From: Mycobacterium colombiense
Lineage (GTDB): Bacteria > Actinomycetota > Actinomycetes > Mycobacteriales > Mycobacteriaceae
Direction of reading: 5' to 3'
Assembly: GCF_001953985.1 (NCBI RefSeq)
Contig: NZ_MBEI01000040.1
Coordinates: 1-50,523 of the forward strand
DNA length: 50,523 nucleotides
The first letter of the stretch is position 1. The number at the start of each line of letters is the position of its first letter. The notes beneath the pieces are model-generated. The model was not told where the DNA came from and made no database searches. It saw only the letters and a list, made by a program, of their open reading frames with translations. Both the position numbers and the translations under genes were made by a program. This document shows positions 34,523 through 44,051 of this stretch, one piece after another.

Positions 34523-35216
34523 CGAGCGCCCTCCGTAATTCGTCGATGGTCGCAGCGTGCGTCACGCCGGACGCGGCGGCGCGGTCGGGAAAGTCGGCCT
34601 TGCCGTAGCCCCAGCCGACCACCACGGTGTCGATGCCGTGGGCGGCCGCGCCGTGCACGTCGTGGCTGCGGTCACCGACCATCAGCACCCGGTCGGGCAG
34701 CGGTTCCAGCTGCGACAGGGCGTGCGCCAGCACCTCGACCTTGGTCTTGCGCGAACCGTCGGGGCTCGCGCCGGCGATGACCTCGAAGTGCTGGTCGAGC
34801 CCGAAGTGGGCGAGGATGCGCCGCGCCGTCGGCTCCAGCTTGGAGGTGGCCACCGCCAGCCGGATACCGGCGGCGCGCAGATCGACCAGCAGCGCCTCGA
34901 TCCCGTCGAAGAGCGCGTTCATCGCCCAGCCCCGGGCGCCGTACTCGGCGCGAAAGGCCGCGATCGCCTCCTCGGCGTCGTCGCCGAGCTCCATGGCGCG
35001 GAAGGTGTCGTCCATCGGCGGGCCCACGATCTGCGCGACGAGGTCGCCGGGCGGCACCGGGGCGCCGATGTGCTCGAGCGCGTGCAGGAAGCTGGCGACG
35101 ATGCCCTCCGCGGAGTCGGTCAGCGTGCCGTCGAGATCGAAGATCACCAGCTGCGCCCCACCCGGGGCGGTGGCGTCGCCGCGGGCCTGGCGATCGGCTG
35201 ACGTTGTGCCTGTCAC
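34515..35216 (-). CDS. ptkA: HAD-superfamily protein tyrosine kinase PtkA
   Basis: A 233-aa HAD-fold protein. Motif I is IFDLDGTLTDS, motif II/III are ATSKLEPTARRIL and MVGDRSHDVHGAAAHG, and the sequence resembles a phosphoglycolate phosphatase. M. tuberculosis Rv2232 (PtkA) with this layout autophosphorylates on Tyr and phosphorylates PtpA (established). This copy lacks most of the N-terminal disordered extension I recall in M. tuberculosis PtkA (about 290 aa). The only in-frame start is GTG 35216, preceded by a short open stretch with no ATG or GTG before a stop. Divergent from cobC with an 81-base gap. The symbol follows synteny. Confidence 0.85.
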   Translation of the reverse strand: MTGTTSADRQARGDATAPGGAQLVIFDLDGTLTDSAEGIVASFLHALEHIGAPVPPGDLVAQIVGPPMDDTFRAMELGDDAEEAIAAFRAEYGARGWAMNALFDGIEALLVDLRAAGIRLAVATSKLEPTARRILAHFGLDQHFEVIAGASPDGSRKTKVEVLAHALSQLEPLPDRVLMVGDRSHDVHGAAAHGIDTVVVGWGYGKADFPDRAAASGVTHAATIDELRRALGV

Positions 35217-35297
35217 CTCACCATTGTCCTCGATGGGTGCGGCCGGGTGTGACGGTGTTGCTCCGCCCGGCCCGCACGGCGCACTAGTGTTTCACGG

Positions 35298-36350
35298 ATG
35301 GCGAGTCTGAACCTGAGCCCGCCAGCGGCGCGCTACCACGGTGATCAGGCCGTCGCGCCCGGGATGCTGGATTTCGCCGTCAACGTCCGGCACGGCCAAC
35401 CGCCGGAGTGGCTGCTGCGACGGCTGGCCGAGCGGCTGCCCGACCTGGCGCGCTACCCGAGTCTGGACGACGTCCACCGGGCGCAGGACGCGGCCGCCGA
35501 GCGGCACGGCCGGGCCCGCGACGAGGTGCTGCCGCTGGCCGGGGTGGCCGAGGCGTTCGCCCTGCTGGGCAACCTGCGTCCGCGGCGGGCGGCGATCATC
35601 GCGCCGGCGTTCACCGAGCCGGCCGTCGCGCTGACCGCGGCCGGGGTGCCGGTGCACCACGTCGTGCTGGAGCCGCCGTTCGGCCTGGCGGGTGCGGCCG
35701 TCCCCGATGACGCCGACCTTGTCGTGGTGGGTAACCCGACCAACCCCACCTCGGTACTGCACACCCGCGAACAACTGCTGGCGTTGCGACGGCCCGGACG
35801 GATCCTGGTTGTCGACGAGGCGTTCGCCGACTCGATCCCGGGTGAGCCTCAATCGCTGGCCGGTGACGCGGCGCCCGACGTGCTGGTGCTGCGCAGCCTG
35901 ACCAAGACGTGGGCGCTGGCCGGGTTGCGGGTGGGCTACGCGCTGGGTTCCCCGGAGGTGCTGGCGCGGCTGACCGCGCAGCGGGCGCACTGGCCGGTGG
36001 GGACGCTGCAACTGACGGCCATCGCGGATTGCTGCGGGCGCCAAGCCGTCGCCGAGGCGGCGGCCGGGGCGGCGGGACTGGCCAGGCTGCGCGCCGAGAT
36101 GGTGACCGGCCTGGCATCGGTGGGCGCCGAGGTGGTCGACGGCCGGGCTCCGTTCGTGCTGTTCCGCACGCCTGACGCGGTGCACATACGAAAGACTCTG
36201 CATGACAGGGGAATTGCCATTCGCCGCTGTGATACGTTCGTCGGCTTGGACGAGCGGTATCTGCGGGCCGCGGTGCGCCGCGAGTGGCCGCAGCTGGTGC
36301 AGGCGATTTCGGAGGCGGTCACGCCGGAGAGCATCGGGGGGCAGCGGTGA
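35298..36350 (+). CDS. cobC: PLP-dependent aminotransferase (CobC-like, Rv2231c)
   Basis: A 350-aa class I/II fold enzyme. The PLP Lys is in [20 protein letters not shown], with NPTNPTSVL and VVDEAFADS contacting the cofactor. It is annotated as CobC (threonine-phosphate decarboxylase/aminotransferase in B12 synthesis) by its cobD neighbour. A histidinol-phosphate aminotransferase-like activity is the alternative and cannot be excluded. ATG 35298. The stop overlaps the Nif3-family start (GTGA). Confidence 0.82.
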   Translation: MASLNLSPPAARYHGDQAVAPGMLDFAVNVRHGQPPEWLLRRLAERLPDLARYPSLDDVHRAQDAAAERHGRARDEVLPLAGVAEAFALLGNLRPRRAAIIAPAFTEPAVALTAAGVPVHHVVLEPPFGLAGAAVPDDADLVVVGNPTNPTSVLHTREQLLALRRPGRILVVDEAFADSIPGEPQSLAGDAAPDVLVLRSLTKTWALAGLRVGYALGSPEVLARLTAQRAHWPVGTLQLTAIADCCGRQAVAEAAAGAAGLARLRAEMVTGLASVGAEVVDGRAPFVLFRTPDAVHIRKTLHDRGIAIRRCDTFVGLDERYLRAAVRREWPQLVQAISEAVTPESIGGQR

Positions 36351-37495
36351 GCGTGCAGCTGGCTGACGTCATCGCGGCGCTCGACGAGGCCTACCCGCCC
36401 CGGCTCGCCGAATCCTGGGATTCGGTGGGCCTGGTGTGCGGTGACCCCGATGACAAGCTCGAGTCGGTGACCGTCGCCGTCGATGCGACGCCGGCGGTCG
36501 TCGACGAGGTTCCCCAAGCGGGTCTGCTGTTGGCCCATCATCCGCTGCTGTTGCGCGGGGTGGACACCGTGGCGGCCAGCACCCCCAAGGGGGCGCTGGT
36601 GCACCGGTTGATCCAGAGCGGGCGCTCGCTGTTCACCGCGCACACCAATGCCGATTCGGCCCGCCCGGGTGTGTCCGATGCGCTGGCCGAGGCGCTGGGC
36701 CTCACCGTCGAGGGCGTGCTCGAACCGGCGTCGGACGTACAAGATATCGATAAGTGGGTTGTCTACGTGCCCGCCGAGAACGCCGAAGCGGTGCAGGCGG
36801 CGGTGTTTGCGGCCGGGGCCGGCCACATCGGGGACTATTCGCACTGCAGCTGGACCGTCAGCGGCATCGGGCAGTTCCTGCCGCACGACGGCGCCACGCC
36901 CGCCGTGGGTAGCGTCGGGAATGTCGAGCGGGTGGCCGAAGACCGGTTCGAGGTCGTCGCGCCCGCGCGTTCCCGGGCCGCGGTGCTGGCGGCGATGCGC
37001 GCCGCCCACCCCTACGAGGAGCCCGCGTTCGACATCTTCGCGATGGTGCCCCCGCCCGGCGACGCCGGATTGGGCCGCGTCGCGACACTGGAACGCCCGG
37101 AACCGTTGCGCGACTTCGTCTCCCGCGTCAACGCGGCGTTGCCGCGCACGTCCTGGGGAGTGCGGGCCGCGGGCGACCCGGACATGCCGGTGTCAAGGGT
37201 CGCCGTGTGCGGCGGCGCCGGGGATTCGCTGCTGGCCGCCGCGTCCGGTGCCGGCGTGCAGGCCTACGTCACGGCCGACCTGCGCCACCACCCGGCCGAC
37301 GAACACCGCCGCGCCTCCGATGTGGCTTTGATCGATGTGGCACATTGGGCAAGTGAATTCCCTTGGTGTGGACAGGCGGCCGGCGTGCTGCGGTCGCGTT
37401 TCGGTGCGGAGCTCCCGGTGCGGGTGAGCTCGATACGCACCGACCCTTGGAATGTCGAGTGGGTTGGCAACGAGTCCGGGGGTGACGGGTCATGA
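36347..37495 (+). CDS. Nif3-like dinuclear metal-center protein (Rv2230c-like)
   Basis: A 382-aa Nif3/DUF34 protein with an inserted middle domain (PII/CutA-like), as in other long members. The dinuclear metal ligands are His in LLAHHPLLL and FTAHTNAD and the C-terminal Asp/His in [14 protein letters not shown] 36347 overlaps the cobC stop by four bases; ATG of the next gene overlaps this stop (ATGA). The family has been linked to GTP cyclohydrolase I-like folds, but its reaction is unsettled. It is part of a coupled four-gene operon. Confidence 0.9.
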   Translation: MSVQLADVIAALDEAYPPRLAESWDSVGLVCGDPDDKLESVTVAVDATPAVVDEVPQAGLLLAHHPLLLRGVDTVAASTPKGALVHRLIQSGRSLFTAHTNADSARPGVSDALAEALGLTVEGVLEPASDVQDIDKWVVYVPAENAEAVQAAVFAAGAGHIGDYSHCSWTVSGIGQFLPHDGATPAVGSVGNVERVAEDRFEVVAPARSRAAVLAAMRAAHPYEEPAFDIFAMVPPPGDAGLGRVATLERPEPLRDFVSRVNAALPRTSWGVRAAGDPDMPVSRVAVCGGAGDSLLAAASGAGVQAYVTADLRHHPADEHRRASDVALIDVAHWASEFPWCGQAAGVLRSRFGAELPVRVSSIRTDPWNVEWVGNESGGDGS

Positions 37496-38229
37496 AAGCC
37501 GAAGTGGCACAGCAGCGTTCGCTGCTCGAATTGTCGAAGTTGGATGCCGAGCTGTCCCGCATCACGCACCGGGCCACGCATTTGCCCGAGCAAGAGGCCT
37601 GCGAGCGGCTGCAGGTGGAATTCGAGGCCGCCGGCGACCGGCTGGCCACGCTGCGCATCGCGCTGGAGGACATCGACGCCCAGGTGGCGCGGCTGGAGGC
37701 GGAGATCGACGCGGTGCGCCAGCGCGAGGACCGCGACCGCTCGCTGCTGCAGTCGGGGGCGACCGATGCCAAGCAACTGTCGGATCTCCAGCACGAGCTG
37801 GAGACCCTGCAGCGCCGTCAGACCAGCCTGGAGGACTCCCTGCTCGAGGTGATGGAGCGTCGCGAGGAGCTGCAATCCCAGCTGGACGGCGAGCAGCAGA
37901 CACTCACATCGCTGGAGGCCGAGATGGCCGCCGCGCGTGAGGCGCTCGACGCCGCGGTCGCCGAGATCAGCGAGGCCCGCGAGCAACAGTCCTCGCGGCG
38001 TGCGTCGCTGAGCGCCGCCCTGGACCCGGCGCTCGCCGCCCTCTACGAACGCCAGCGCGCCGGGGGAGGCGCGGGGGCCGGGCAGCTGCTGGGACGCCGA
38101 TGCGGGGCCTGCCGACTCGAGATCGACCGCGGCGAGCTGTCCCGAATCTCGGCGGCCGCCGAAGACGATGTGGTGCGCTGCCCGGAATGCGGCGCGATTC
38201 TGTTGCGGGTCAAGGGGTTCGATCAGTGA
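37492..38229 (+). CDS. Coiled-coil zinc-ribbon protein (Rv2229c-like)
   Basis: A 245-aa protein. Residues 1-180 form a long charged coiled coil (heptads such as [19 protein letters not shown] and [18 protein letters not shown]). The C-terminus carries a zinc ribbon [14 protein letters not shown] ... [10 protein letters not shown], with four cysteines (the C4 zf-RING_7 type). Such proteins are often encoded with Nif3 and RNase H and are suspected nucleic-acid binders; the exact role is unknown. ATG 37492 and both ends overlap neighbours (ATGA and GTGA). Confidence 0.9.
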   Translation: MKAEVAQQRSLLELSKLDAELSRITHRATHLPEQEACERLQVEFEAAGDRLATLRIALEDIDAQVARLEAEIDAVRQREDRDRSLLQSGATDAKQLSDLQHELETLQRRQTSLEDSLLEVMERREELQSQLDGEQQTLTSLEAEMAAAREALDAAVAEISEAREQQSSRRASLSAALDPALAALYERQRAGGGAGAGQLLGRRCGACRLEIDRGELSRISAAAEDDVVRCPECGAILLRVKGFDQ

Positions 38230-39347
38230 AGGTCGTCATCGAGGCCGACGGCGGATCGCGCGGCAACCCCGGTCCGGCCGGATACGGCGCGGTGGTGTGG
38301 ACCGAGGACCGCGCGACCGTGCTGGCGGAGGCCAAGCAGGCCATCGGCCGGGCAACCAACAACGTTGCCGAATACCGGGGCCTGATAGCCGGTTTGGACG
38401 ACGCCCTGAACCTGGGAGCCACCGAGGCGGCGGTGTACCTGGATTCCAAGCTGCTGGTGGAGCAGATGTCCGGGCGGTGGAAGGTCAAGCACCCCGACCT
38501 GATCGAACTGCACGCCGAAGCCCGAAACCGGGCGCGACGCTTCGAGCGGATCAGCTACTCGTGGATTCCGCGGGAGCGCAACACCCACGCCGATCGGCTG
38601 GCCAACGAGGCGATGGACGCCGCCGCCGAGGCCAGCGGGGTGACCGAAAAGCCCGAGCCGGCACAACAATCCGCCCCGGTGGAGAAGCCCACGCCGTCCC
38701 CGGCCCCGTCGGCGCCCGGCTGGACCGGCGCGCGCGGCACCCCGACCCGGCTGCTGTTGCTGCGCCACGGCCAGACCGAGCTGTCGGTGCACCGCCGCTA
38801 TTCGGGCCGCGGCAACCCGGCGCTCACCGAGGTGGGGCGGCGGCAGGGCGACGCGGCGGCGCGCTATCTGGCGCAGCGCGGCGGCATTTCGGCGGTGTTC
38901 GCCTCCCCGCTGCAACGGGCTTACGACACCGCGGCGGCCGCCGCCAAGGCGCTGGGGCTGGACGTCTCCGTCGACGACGACCTGATCGAGACCGACTTCG
39001 GGGCATGGGAGGGGCTGACGTTCGCCGAGGCCGCCGAGCGCGATCCCGAACTGCACGGCCGCTGGCTGCGCGACACCAGCACCGCCCCGCCGGGCGGGGA
39101 GAGCTTCGACGCGGTGGCCGAGCGGGTGTCGAGGGTTCGCGACCGGATCGTCGCCGCACACCAGGGCACCACGGTGCTGTTGGTATCGCACGTGACACCC
39201 ATCAAGATGCTGCTGCGCGAGGCGCTGGACGCCGGGCCCGGCATCCTGTACCGCCTGCACCTCGACCTGGCGTCGCTGAGCATCGCCGAGTTCTATTCCG
39301 ACGGAGCGTCTTCCGTGCGCTTGGTCAACCAGACGGCGTATCTGTAA
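38226..39347 (+). CDS. Bifunctional RNase H / histidine phosphatase (Rv2228c-like)
   Basis: A 373-aa fusion. Residues 1-140 are RNase H type I: Asp in IEADGGSRGNPG, Glu in NNVAEYRGLI, Asp in VYLDSKLLVEQM and the C-terminal NTHADRLAN. A Pro-rich linker (about 142-170) leads to a histidine phosphatase domain with LLLRHGQTE and the second His in LVSHVTPIK. M. tuberculosis Rv2228c is a known RNase H with an alpha-ribazole phosphatase (CobC-type) domain, which fits the cobalamin genes upstream. GTG 38226 overlaps the previous stop (GTGA). Confidence 0.93.
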   Translation: MKVVIEADGGSRGNPGPAGYGAVVWTEDRATVLAEAKQAIGRATNNVAEYRGLIAGLDDALNLGATEAAVYLDSKLLVEQMSGRWKVKHPDLIELHAEARNRARRFERISYSWIPRERNTHADRLANEAMDAAAEASGVTEKPEPAQQSAPVEKPTPSPAPSAPGWTGARGTPTRLLLLRHGQTELSVHRRYSGRGNPALTEVGRRQGDAAARYLAQRGGISAVFASPLQRAYDTAAAAAKALGLDVSVDDDLIETDFGAWEGLTFAEAAERDPELHGRWLRDTSTAPPGGESFDAVAERVSRVRDRIVAAHQGTTVLLVSHVTPIKMLLREALDAGPGILYRLHLDLASLSIAEFYSDGASSVRLVNQTAYL

Positions 39348-39350
39348 ACG

Positions 39351-41303
39351 TCATTCCTGCTCTTGGTTGAGTCGGGGAATCAGCCCGCCGGCCAACACAT
39401 CCTTGACTTGTCGTGGCGAGAGTCGATGCCGCACCGCGAATGACGATTCCTTGCCGACATTGTCGACCTGCAGGACATCCTCTTTGTCGAGCGCCTGCAG
39501 ATTCTGGATGCGGAGGATGTCGTCCTGGTCGACCGAGTCATAGTCGTCGGGATTTTCGAATTCCAGCGCCAGGATTCCGTAGTTGGCCAGGTTTTGCCAG
39601 TGGATGCGAGCGAAGGACTTGGCGATGACGACACGCAAACCGAGGTAGCGCGGTGCGATCGCGGCGTGCTCACGCGAGGAGCCCTGGCCATAGTTGTCCC
39701 CGGCGACAATGATGTGCCCGCCGTCGCCGGCCTCTTGAGCCCGCTCAGGGTAGGAGTCATCGACCCGGGTGAAGCTGAACATCGCGAGCTTCGGGATGTT
39801 GGACCGAAGCGGAAGGGCCTGCACGCCGGCCGGTGAGATTTCGTCGGTGGAGATGTTGTCGCCGACTTTGAGCAGCACCGGCGCCTCGATTTCGTCTGGG
39901 AGCGGCGACAACTCGGGCAGGCTGGAGATGTTGGGCCCCTTCACGGGTTCGACGCGTTGTGCCTCCTCGGCGTCGAGCGGGGGCACCAGCATTGCGGTGT
40001 TGACGGAATTGCGCTCGGGCAGACTGAGTTTCGGATACTCCATCCCCTCCTGCTTGGCCCAGTCGCGCGGATCGGTGATCACTCCCGTCAGCGCCGACGC
40101 CGCGGCGGTCTCGGGCGAGCACAGCCACACCGCATCCTCCTTGGTGCCGGACCGGCCGGGAAAGTTGCGCGGCATCGTGCGCAGCGAGTTGCGACCGACC
40201 GCGGGCGCCTGGCCCATGCCGATGCACCCCATGCAGCCCGCCTGGTGGATGCGCGCGCCGGCCACCACCAGGTCCAGGGTCGCGCCCATCTTGGTCAGGT
40301 CGGCCAGGATTTCGCGCGACGTCGGGTTGATGTCGAAGCTGACCTGGGGGGCCGTCTGGCGCCCCGCCACCATCGCGGCCGCGATCGCGAAATCGCGCAG
40401 CCCGGGGTTGGCGCTCGAACCGATCACCGCCTGGGCGATCTCCTCGCCGGTCACCTCGCGAACCGGTACCACGTTGCCCGGCGACGACGGTTTGGCGATC
40501 AGCGGCTCGATCTGCGACAGGTCAATGGTGTCCTCGACGTCGTAGGTCGCGTCGTCGTCGGCCAGCAACTCCGTCCAGTCGTCCTCGCGCTCTTCGGCGC
40601 GCAGAAATTCGCGCACGGCCTCGTCGCTGGGAAACACCGTCGTCGTGGCGCCGAGTTCGGCGCCCATGTTGGCGATCACGTGGCGGTCCATCGCCGTCAG
40701 CGTCGCCACGCCGGGGCCGTGATACTCGATGATCCGGTTCACCCCGCCCTTGACGTCGTGGCGGCGCAACATCTCCAGGATCACGTCTTTGGCCGAACAC
40801 CACTGGGGCAGCTCACCCTCGAGCCGCACCCCCCATACCTCGGGCATGCGGATGTGCAGTGGCCGCCCGGTTATCGCCAGCGCCACCTCGAGGCCGCCGA
40901 CACCGATCGCGAGCATGCCCAGCGATCCGGCTGCCGGAGTGTGGGAGTCGGAGCCCACCATCGTCTTGCCGGGGATGCCGAAGCGCTGCATGTGGGTTGG
41001 GTGCGAGACTCCGTTGCCCGGTTTGGAGAACCACAATCCGAAGCGTTGCGCCGCGGTGCGCAGGTACTCGTGATCCTCGGCGTTCTTCTCGTCGCCCTGC
41101 AGCAGGTTGTGGTCGACGTACTGCACGCTGACCTCGGTGCGGGCGTGATCGAGCCCGAGCGCCTCGAGTTCCTGCATCACCAGCGTGCCGGTCGCATCCT
41201 GGGTCAGCGTCTGATCGATGCGGAGCGCGATCTCTTCTCCCGGGGACATCTCCCCGGACTCCAGATGCGAGCTGATCAGCTTGTGAGCGACATTCATGGC
41301 CAT
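39351..41303 (-). CDS. Aconitase/isopropylmalate isomerase-family hydro-lyase
   Basis: A 650-aa aconitase-family protein with an N-terminal catalytic domain and C-terminal swivel fused in one chain: VGSDSHTPAAGSLGMLAIGVGG, CMGCIGMGQAP, RNFPGRSGTKEDAVWLCSPETAAASA, then swivel GDNISTDEI and GDNYGQGSSREHAA. These are typical of monofunctional aconitases near 640-660 aa. Two cluster cysteines are seen in GCMGC. At the place where aconitases have the third Cys (SCTN) it reads IGSSANPGLRDF, so one Fe-S ligand appears absent. Start ATG 41303 (or 41297). It is not part of the M. tuberculosis block I recall, so likely accessory. Substrate open. Confidence 0.8.
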   Translation of the reverse strand: MAMNVAHKLISSHLESGEMSPGEEIALRIDQTLTQDATGTLVMQELEALGLDHARTEVSVQYVDHNLLQGDEKNAEDHEYLRTAAQRFGLWFSKPGNGVSHPTHMQRFGIPGKTMVGSDSHTPAAGSLGMLAIGVGGLEVALAITGRPLHIRMPEVWGVRLEGELPQWCSAKDVILEMLRRHDVKGGVNRIIEYHGPGVATLTAMDRHVIANMGAELGATTTVFPSDEAVREFLRAEEREDDWTELLADDDATYDVEDTIDLSQIEPLIAKPSSPGNVVPVREVTGEEIAQAVIGSSANPGLRDFAIAAAMVAGRQTAPQVSFDINPTSREILADLTKMGATLDLVVAGARIHQAGCMGCIGMGQAPAVGRNSLRTMPRNFPGRSGTKEDAVWLCSPETAAASALTGVITDPRDWAKQEGMEYPKLSLPERNSVNTAMLVPPLDAEEAQRVEPVKGPNISSLPELSPLPDEIEAPVLLKVGDNISTDEISPAGVQALPLRSNIPKLAMFSFTRVDDSYPERAQEAGDGGHIIVAGDNYGQGSSREHAAIAPRYLGLRVVIAKSFARIHWQNLANYGILALEFENPDDYDSVDQDDILRIQNLQALDKEDVLQVDNVGKESSFAVRHRLSPRQVKDVLAGGLIPRLNQEQE

Positions 41304-41368
41304 ACCCGGGGTTACCCCGCGACGGCGTGTTCTAGCGCGATTCGATGGCCGACGTATGTCGCCGGCGG

Positions 41369-41563
41369 TCAGCGCGACAGCGTGATGGCGCTCTCCGGGC
41401 AGTTCTGTTCGGCGGTCACGGCCTGCGCTTCCAGCTCGCCGGACACCTCGTCGACGAGCACCAGGCAGTGTCCGACCTCGTCTGCGTCGAAGACGTCGGG
41501 GGCCAGGGTGTAGCAGCGCCCGTGCCCGGCGCACCGGTCGGGGTCGACACCGACGCGGCTCAT
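41369..41563 (-). CDS. Ferredoxin, [3Fe-4S] type, P450 partner
   Basis: A 64-aa ferredoxin, MSRVGVDPDRCAGHGRCY then ALAPDVF-like spacing, and NCPESAI near the C-terminus. The cluster motif is CxxHxxC(n)CP: His stands where 4Fe-4S ferredoxins have the second Cys, a known feature of mycobacterial P450 ferredoxins. ATG 41563 overlaps the P450 stop (ATGA), so it is coupled as the electron donor for that P450. Confidence 0.9.
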   Translation of the reverse strand: MSRVGVDPDRCAGHGRCYTLAPDVFDADEVGHCLVLVDEVSGELEAQAVTAEQNCPESAITLSR

Positions 41564-42738
41564 GACACCGGAAAGACCAGCGGCAGCGACTCCACCGAAC
41601 GCAGCGCGGCGGTGTAGGTCAGCTCGGTGCCGGGCTTGATCTGGTAATCGGGTATGCGACGGTGGAATTCGCGCAACGCCACCCGCAACTCCATGCGGGC
41701 CAGGTGCGAGCCGAGGCAACGGTGCGGTCCGCCGCCGAACGCCCGGTGCCGGTTGGGGTTGCGGGTGAAGTCCACCAGCTCCGGGTCGGGGAACTCGGCG
41801 GGGTCGGTGTTGGCCGCGCCCAGTAACGGGCTGACCCGCTCGCCCTTGCTGATCGGGCACCCGCCCACCTCGACGTCCTGGATGGCGACCCGGGCGACGC
41901 CTGGCACCGGTGTCTCCCAACGCAACAACTCCTCGACCGCGCTGGGCAGGACGTCGGGCTGCTCGACGAGTTGATGACGGTGATCGGGGTGACGCGCCAG
42001 GTACACGAAGAAGCAGTCGAGCGAGTCGGTGACCGTGTCCAGTCCGGCAATCAGGAACAGGAAGCAGATGTCGAGCAGCTCCTCGCGCGACAGTGGTTGG
42101 CCGGCACCGTCTTTGAAGTTCGCCGCAATCATCGCCGACAGCACGTCGTCGCGCGGGCTGGCGATGTGGTCGTCGATCGCGCGGTCGAAGTATGCGTAGA
42201 TCTGCTGGGCCACGCCGGCGGAGCTCTCGTGGCGGCGGTCGTAGCCCGAGTCGCCCTCGGGGCGGATGACGCCGTCTTTCCACACCAGGAATTGGTCGAG
42301 GTCGCCCAGCGGCAGGCCGAGCAGCTGCAGAAAGACGGTGCAGGGCAGCGGCACCGCGAACTCGGTGTGGAAGTCGCATTCGCCCCGGCCGGCGAATCGG
42401 TCGATCATCTCGTTGACCAGCTCGGTGACCCGGGGTTCGCGCCGGGCCATCTCCCGCGGCGTGAACAGCGGATCGAGGATCCGCCGATACTTCGCGTGCT
42501 CGGGCGGGTCGATCTGCAGCGGGATCAGCGGCCGCACGTTACCCAGGTCGACCGCATCCATGTTCGACGAGAACAGCTCGGTGTGTTTCAGCGCCATTTC
42601 GATGTCTGCCAGGCGGCTGAGAACGACCGCCTGCGGCGACCGGAACACGGGGGTGGTTTCGCGCAGCGCCTTGTACATCGGTTGCGGCTCCGCGAGCCCC
42701 GTGACCGTTTGGTCGACGAAACTTTCGGCTTCTGTCAT
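41560..42738 (-). CDS. Cytochrome P450
   Basis: A 392-aa bacterial P450. Heme ligand Cys is in FGGGPHRCLGSHLAR, the I-helix in FLIAGLDTVTD (Thr for O2 activation) and the ExxR in EELLRW. It lacks a membrane anchor, so it is cytosolic and class I, with the adjacent 3Fe-4S ferredoxin. The subfamily cannot be named from the sequence alone; mycobacterial P450s of this size oxidise terpenoid, steroid or fatty-acid-like molecules. ATG 42738. The XRE-cupin regulator lies 49 bases upstream on the same strand and probably regulates it. Confidence 0.92.
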   Translation of the reverse strand: MTEAESFVDQTVTGLAEPQPMYKALRETTPVFRSPQAVVLSRLADIEMALKHTELFSSNMDAVDLGNVRPLIPLQIDPPEHAKYRRILDPLFTPREMARREPRVTELVNEMIDRFAGRGECDFHTEFAVPLPCTVFLQLLGLPLGDLDQFLVWKDGVIRPEGDSGYDRRHESSAGVAQQIYAYFDRAIDDHIASPRDDVLSAMIAANFKDGAGQPLSREELLDICFLFLIAGLDTVTDSLDCFFVYLARHPDHRHQLVEQPDVLPSAVEELLRWETPVPGVARVAIQDVEVGGCPISKGERVSPLLGAANTDPAEFPDPELVDFTRNPNRHRAFGGGPHRCLGSHLARMELRVALREFHRRIPDYQIKPGTELTYTAALRSVESLPLVFPVS

Positions 42739-42787
42739 GCGGTCAGCCTGGCACCGGCGTGCCTGTTGGGCAATGGGCTGACGCGGA

Positions 42788-43366
42788 TCAACTATGCAGG
42801 TGGAGCCGTTCGCCGTGCGCTCCGAAGATCACGATGGCCTCCACCGGCCCGTCCACCACCCCGAACCAGTGCGGCGTCCAGGTCGAGAACTCGACGGCTT
42901 GGCCAGGGTCGATGGTGAAGTCGCGCTCGCCCAGGATGAGCCGCATCCGGCCGGAAAGCACATACATCCAGTCCTGGCCCTCGTGCACCGGCAGCTCGGC
43001 CGGCGGGGTGCGGCGACGCGCGCTGACCCGGACCTTGAACGCGTGCAGGCCACCGGCGGGGCGCTGGCGGGTCAGCGGCCAATAGGTGACGCCGTGGTGG
43101 GTGTGCGCGGCGCCGCGCACCCGCGGGTCGGGAGTGGGCGGCGTCTGCAGCAGCTCGTCGGTGCTGACCGACAGGGCCCGGGCCAGCCGGGGCAGGTGAT
43201 CCAGGGCCAGCCGGCGTTTTCCGGACTCGAGGCGGCTGAGCGTCGAGACGTCGATGCCGGCGCGCTCGCCGACCTCCTGCAGCGTCAAGCCTCGCTGCAC
43301 CCGCAGTTCGCGCAGCCGCCGGCGCACCAGGAGGTCGATGTCGGGGGTGGTGGTTTTTGCCTGCAT
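42788..43366 (-). CDS. XRE-family regulator with C-terminal cupin domain
   Basis: A 192-aa regulator. Residues about 13-66 are an XRE helix-turn-helix (LRELRVQRGLTLQEVGERAG then IDVSTLSRLESGKRRL). Residues about 100-190 are a small cupin (VHEGQDWMYVLSGRMRLILG, WTPHWFGVVDG) that would sense a small ligand. XRE-cupins often control P450s or catabolic genes. ATG 43366 is 46 bases from the divergent methyltransferase, with an inverted repeat between the genes. It is likely autoregulatory and controls the P450/ferredoxin (inference). Confidence 0.87.
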   Translation of the reverse strand: MQAKTTTPDIDLLVRRRLRELRVQRGLTLQEVGERAGIDVSTLSRLESGKRRLALDHLPRLARALSVSTDELLQTPPTPDPRVRGAAHTHHGVTYWPLTRQRPAGGLHAFKVRVSARRRTPPAELPVHEGQDWMYVLSGRMRLILGERDFTIDPGQAVEFSTWTPHWFGVVDGPVEAIVIFGAHGERLHLHS

Positions 43367-43412
43367 GGCAATTCAGCTTGGCAAAATCGTATCCGGTAGG
43401 CAAGCTCGCGGT
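43367..43412. promoter_or_regulatory. Divergent control region with inverted and direct repeats
   Basis: AGCTTG (43375-43380) and CAAGCT (43401-43406) form a 6-bp inverted repeat spaced by 20 bases, and GGCAA occurs three times (near 43367, 43380 and 43399). TACGAT on the minus strand (43391-43386) is a possible -10 for the regulator. It is a candidate XRE operator. Confidence 0.45.
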
Positions 43413-44045
43413 GTGGACAATTCGTGCAAACCTGATGACGCCCAGCGATTCTGGGAGGAGCGCTACCGCTCGGTGGAGCGAGCGTGGAGCGGACGGGTCA
43501 ATCCCCGCCTGGCCGAGGTGGCCGCCGGCCTGCCGGCGGGCCGGGCGCTGGACCTGGGCTGCGGTGAGGGGGCCGACGCGCTGTGGCTGGCCGAGCGCGG
43601 CTGGCAGGTGGTGGCCGTCGATATCTCGGCCACCGCGTTACAGCGCGCCACCGAGGCCGCGTCGGCGCGGAACTTGCTCGCACACATTGACTTTCAGCGG
43701 CACGACCTCAACGAGAGCTTTCCCGAAGGGGCCTTCGACCTGGTATCCGCGCAGTATCTGCACTCCCCGGCGCGACTGGAACGCGACGGGGTGCTACAGC
43801 GGGCGGCCGAGCGAGTGGATCGTGGTGGGGTGCTGTTGATCGTCGACCACGGGGCGCCACCGCCGTGGGCGGAGCATCACGATCACCACTTCGCCGGCAT
43901 CGAGGAGGTCCTCGGGTCCCTGGACCTCAACCCGCCGCGGTGGACCCGGCTGCGGACCGAGGCCGTCGACCGCGAAATGGTCGGCCCGAACGGGGAAGTC
44001 GGAACGATGGCCGACAACATCATGGTGTTGCGGAAAACGGGATAG
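43413..44045 (+). CDS. Class I SAM-dependent methyltransferase
   Basis: A 210-aa small methyltransferase. The glycine-rich SAM motif is ALDLGCGEGADALWLA, the acidic post-motif VVAVDISATALQRA and motif II FDLVSAQYLHSP. The size and WxxRY start (FWEERYRSVERAW) match the tellurite-resistance TehB-like/thiopurine methyltransferase group. The C-terminal portion has an odd His-rich WAEHHDHHF. GTG 43413. The substrate is unknown; its place beside the P450 cluster suggests it may modify the same product. Confidence 0.82.
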   Translation: MDNSCKPDDAQRFWEERYRSVERAWSGRVNPRLAEVAAGLPAGRALDLGCGEGADALWLAERGWQVVAVDISATALQRATEAASARNLLAHIDFQRHDLNESFPEGAFDLVSAQYLHSPARLERDGVLQRAAERVDRGGVLLIVDHGAPPPWAEHHDHHFAGIEEVLGSLDLNPPRWTRLRTEAVDREMVGPNGEVGTMADNIMVLRKTG

Positions 44046-44051
44046 TCCCGC

